Of a DNA stretch of 64,000 nucleotides, positions 62,509 through 64,000 are shown piece after piece. The DNA comes from Actinopolymorpha cephalotaxi (GTDB lineage: Bacteria > Actinomycetota > Actinomycetes > Propionibacteriales > Actinopolymorphaceae). The DNA is taken from NCBI RefSeq assembly GCF_013408535.1, contig NZ_JACBZA010000001.1, positions 1,882,850 through 1,946,849 on the forward strand. Reading direction: 5' to 3'. A program made the translations under genes and the position numbers. The notes under the pieces were generated by a model. The model made no database searches. It had not been told where the DNA came from and saw nothing but the letters and a program-made list of their open reading frames with translations. How positions within the stretch are numbered: position 1 is the first letter of the stretch; every line of letters starts with the position of its first letter.

Positions 62509-64000
62509 GTGCCCGCACCAGACGACCGACGCGAGGCGCGCTCGCCGGACGAGCTCGCCAGCCAGGTCACCTACCTCGAGGAAGAGGTCGCGGCACTGCG
62601 CCGCCGGCTCGCGGAGCAGCCGCGGGACAGCCGGCAACTCGAGCAGCGGCTCGCCGAGGCGCAGGCGATGCTGGCCAACGTCACGGCACAGAACGAACGC
62701 CTGGCGGGAACGCTCCGGGAGGCCCGGGAGCAGATCGTCACCCTCAAGGACGAGGTGGACCGACTCGCCCAGCCGCCCGCGAGCTTCGGAATCTTCATCA
62801 ACCGAAACGACGACGACAGTGCCGACGTCTACACCGGTGGCCGCAAGCTCCGGGTGACGGTCAGCCCCAGCATCGACCTCGACGAGCTCCGCCCGGGCCA
62901 GGAGGTCATGCTCAACGAGTCCTTCAACGTCGTTCGCGCACTGTCCTACGAGCAGGTCGGCGAAGTCGTCATGCTCAAGGAGTTGCTGGAGGACGGCGAC
63001 CGCGCGCTGGTCATCGGTCACACCGACGACGAGCGCATCGCGCGGCTCGCCGAGCCGCTGCGCGACACCCCGATCCGGGCCGGCGACTCGCTGCTGTTCG
63101 AGCCCCGTTCCGGCTACGTCTACGAACGCATCCCCAAGACCGAGGTCGAGGAGCTGATCCTCGAAGAGGTCCCCGACATCCAGTACGAAGACATCGGCGG
63201 TCTGCGCAACCAGATCGAGCAGATCCGCGACGCGGTGGAGCTGCCCTACCTCCACGCCGACCTCTTCCGCGAGCACGAGCTGAAGGCGCCGAAGGGCGTA
63301 CTGCTGTACGGTCCGCCCGGGTGCGGCAAGACGCTCATCGCCAAGGCCGTGGCCAACTCCCTCGCCAAGCAGGTGGCGGTGCGCGACGCCAAGACCGAGG
63401 GAAAGAGCTACTTCCTCAACATCAAGGGCCCGGAGCTGCTCAACAAGTACGTCGGTGAGACCGAGCGGCACATCCGCCTGGTGTTCCAGCGGGCCCGGGA
63501 GAAGGCCAGTGAGGGCACACCGGTCATCGTGTTCTTCGACGAGATGGACTCGCTCTTCCGCACCCGCGGCTCGGGCGTGTCCTCCGACGTGGAGAACACC
63601 ATCGTCCCGCAGTTGCTGTCGGAGATCGACGGCGTGGAGGGGCTGGAGAACGTCATCGTCATCGGCGCCTCCAACCGCGAGGACATGATCGACCCGGCGA
63701 TCCTGCGGCCGGGCCGGCTGGACGTGAAGATCAAGATCGAGCGCCCCGACGCCGAGGCCGCCCGGGACATCTTCGCGAAGTACCTCACTCCCACCCTGCC
63801 GCTGCACGAGGACGATCTCGGCGAGTTCAGCCGCAACCGGGACGCCTGTGTCAGTGGCATGATCCAGCGCACCGTGGAGCGGATGTACTCCGAGCTGGAG
63901 GAAAACCGCTTCCTGGAGGTCACCTACGCCAACGGCGACAAGGAGGTCCTGTACTTCAAGGACTTCAACTCCGGCGCCATGATCGAGAACATCGTCAGCC
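62509..64000 (+). CDS. mpa: Proteasome-associated AAA ATPase (Mpa/ARC), 3' end outside the window
   Basis: 497 complete codons are visible. The N-terminal coiled coil ([22 protein letters not shown]-like, residues 14-85) recognises pupylated substrates. OB-type interdomains follow ([19 protein letters not shown] onward). The AAA module has Walker A GPPGCGKT (K274), Walker [12 protein letters not shown] (D344, E345), sensor 1 VIGASNRED and arginine finger RPGRLD. It unfolds Pup-tagged proteins for the 20S proteasome. The GTG at 62509 follows GGGGAGG by eight bases; a GTG at 62500 overlaps that site. The C-terminal proteasome-docking tail is not in view. The downstream dop, pup and prcBA genes would be expected beyond the edge. 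Confidence 0.95.
   Translation, partial: MPAPDDRREARSPDELASQVTYLEEEVAALRRRLAEQPRDSRQLEQRLAEAQAMLANVTAQNERLAGTLREAREQIVTLKDEVDRLAQPPASFGIFINRNDDDSADVYTGGRKLRVTVSPSIDLDELRPGQEVMLNESFNVVRALSYEQVGEVVMLKELLEDGDRALVIGHTDDERIARLAEPLRDTPIRAGDSLLFEPRSGYVYERIPKTEVEELILEEVPDIQYEDIGGLRNQIEQIRDAVELPYLHADLFREHELKAPKGVLLYGPPGCGKTLIAKAVANSLAKQVAVRDAKTEGKSYFLNIKGPELLNKYVGETERHIRLVFQRAREKASEGTPVIVFFDEMDSLFRTRGSGVSSDVENTIVPQLLSEIDGVEGLENVIVIGASNREDMIDPAILRPGRLDVKIKIERPDAEAARDIFAKYLTPTLPLHEDDLGEFSRNRDACVSGMIQRTVERMYSELEENRFLEVTYANGDKEVLYFKDFNSGAMIENIVS

Overview
The window is a high-G+C actinobacterial chromosome segment with no phage, transposase or CRISPR signature. Mycothiol ligase (mshC), a proteasome ATPase (mpa/arc), an F420-type luciferase-like oxidoreductase, DUF3090 and SCO1664-type proteins, and many GTG/TTG starts behind GGAGG-like ribosome sites all point to Actinomycetota. 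The mixture would fit a Propionibacteriales-type soil organism, but the genus is a guess. Forty-seven protein genes (the last cut by the window edge) and one tRNA are supported.

Left part (1-32.4 kb), accessory and metabolic. It begins with a rubredoxin-headed metallo-beta-lactamase protein, a membrane fatty-acid desaturase, a FhuF-like 2Fe-2S protein divergent from a zinc alcohol dehydrogenase, and the trehalose pair treZ-treY. A FAD monooxygenase then converges on nrdA-nrdB. The NrdB subunit carries the residues of a class Ic (Mn/Fe, radical-tyrosine-free) ribonucleotide reductase, and two NrdR-like boxes lie upstream of nrdA. A carbohydrate block follows: a Tat-exported GxGYxYP protein, a GntR/FCD regulator, and a YtcQ/LplA-type lipoprotein with two permeases but no ATPase. 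Next come glutamate decarboxylase, a 1526-residue P-type ATPase whose front half is a degenerate copy of the same fold, and a small Lys/Ala-rich membrane protein. The part ends with an enolase paralogue with altered catalytic residues, an unidentified membrane-anchored protein in lower-G+C DNA, and a DHA2-type exporter.

Right part (32.6-64 kb), largely a conserved actinobacterial core: tRNA-Leu(GAG), M20 peptidase, DUF5703, aldo/keto reductase, LLM oxidoreductase, uppP, corA-like, histidine phosphatase, DUF3090, SCO1664-like, mshC, PAC2, metH, RecB-like nuclease, site-2 protease, trmI and mpa. The gene content resembles the Rv2141c-Rv2115c neighbourhood of Mycobacterium tuberculosis. Three cassettes interrupt it: a dehalogenase-like hydrolase divergent from an ABATE/CGNR regulator (42.3-43.8 kb), a complete peptide ABC importer (48.8-55.2 kb), and an MFS exporter with a NarL-type two-component system (55.3-58.6 kb).

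The observations most worth following are the divergent enolase (Glu168 to Asp and His373 to Ala in yeast numbering), the pseudo-ATPase/ATPase fusion, the class Ic RNR with its putative NrdR boxes, and a precisely spaced GTTACC/GGTAAC array between the hydrolase and its likely regulator. All identifications come from reading motifs by eye. No database search was possible.
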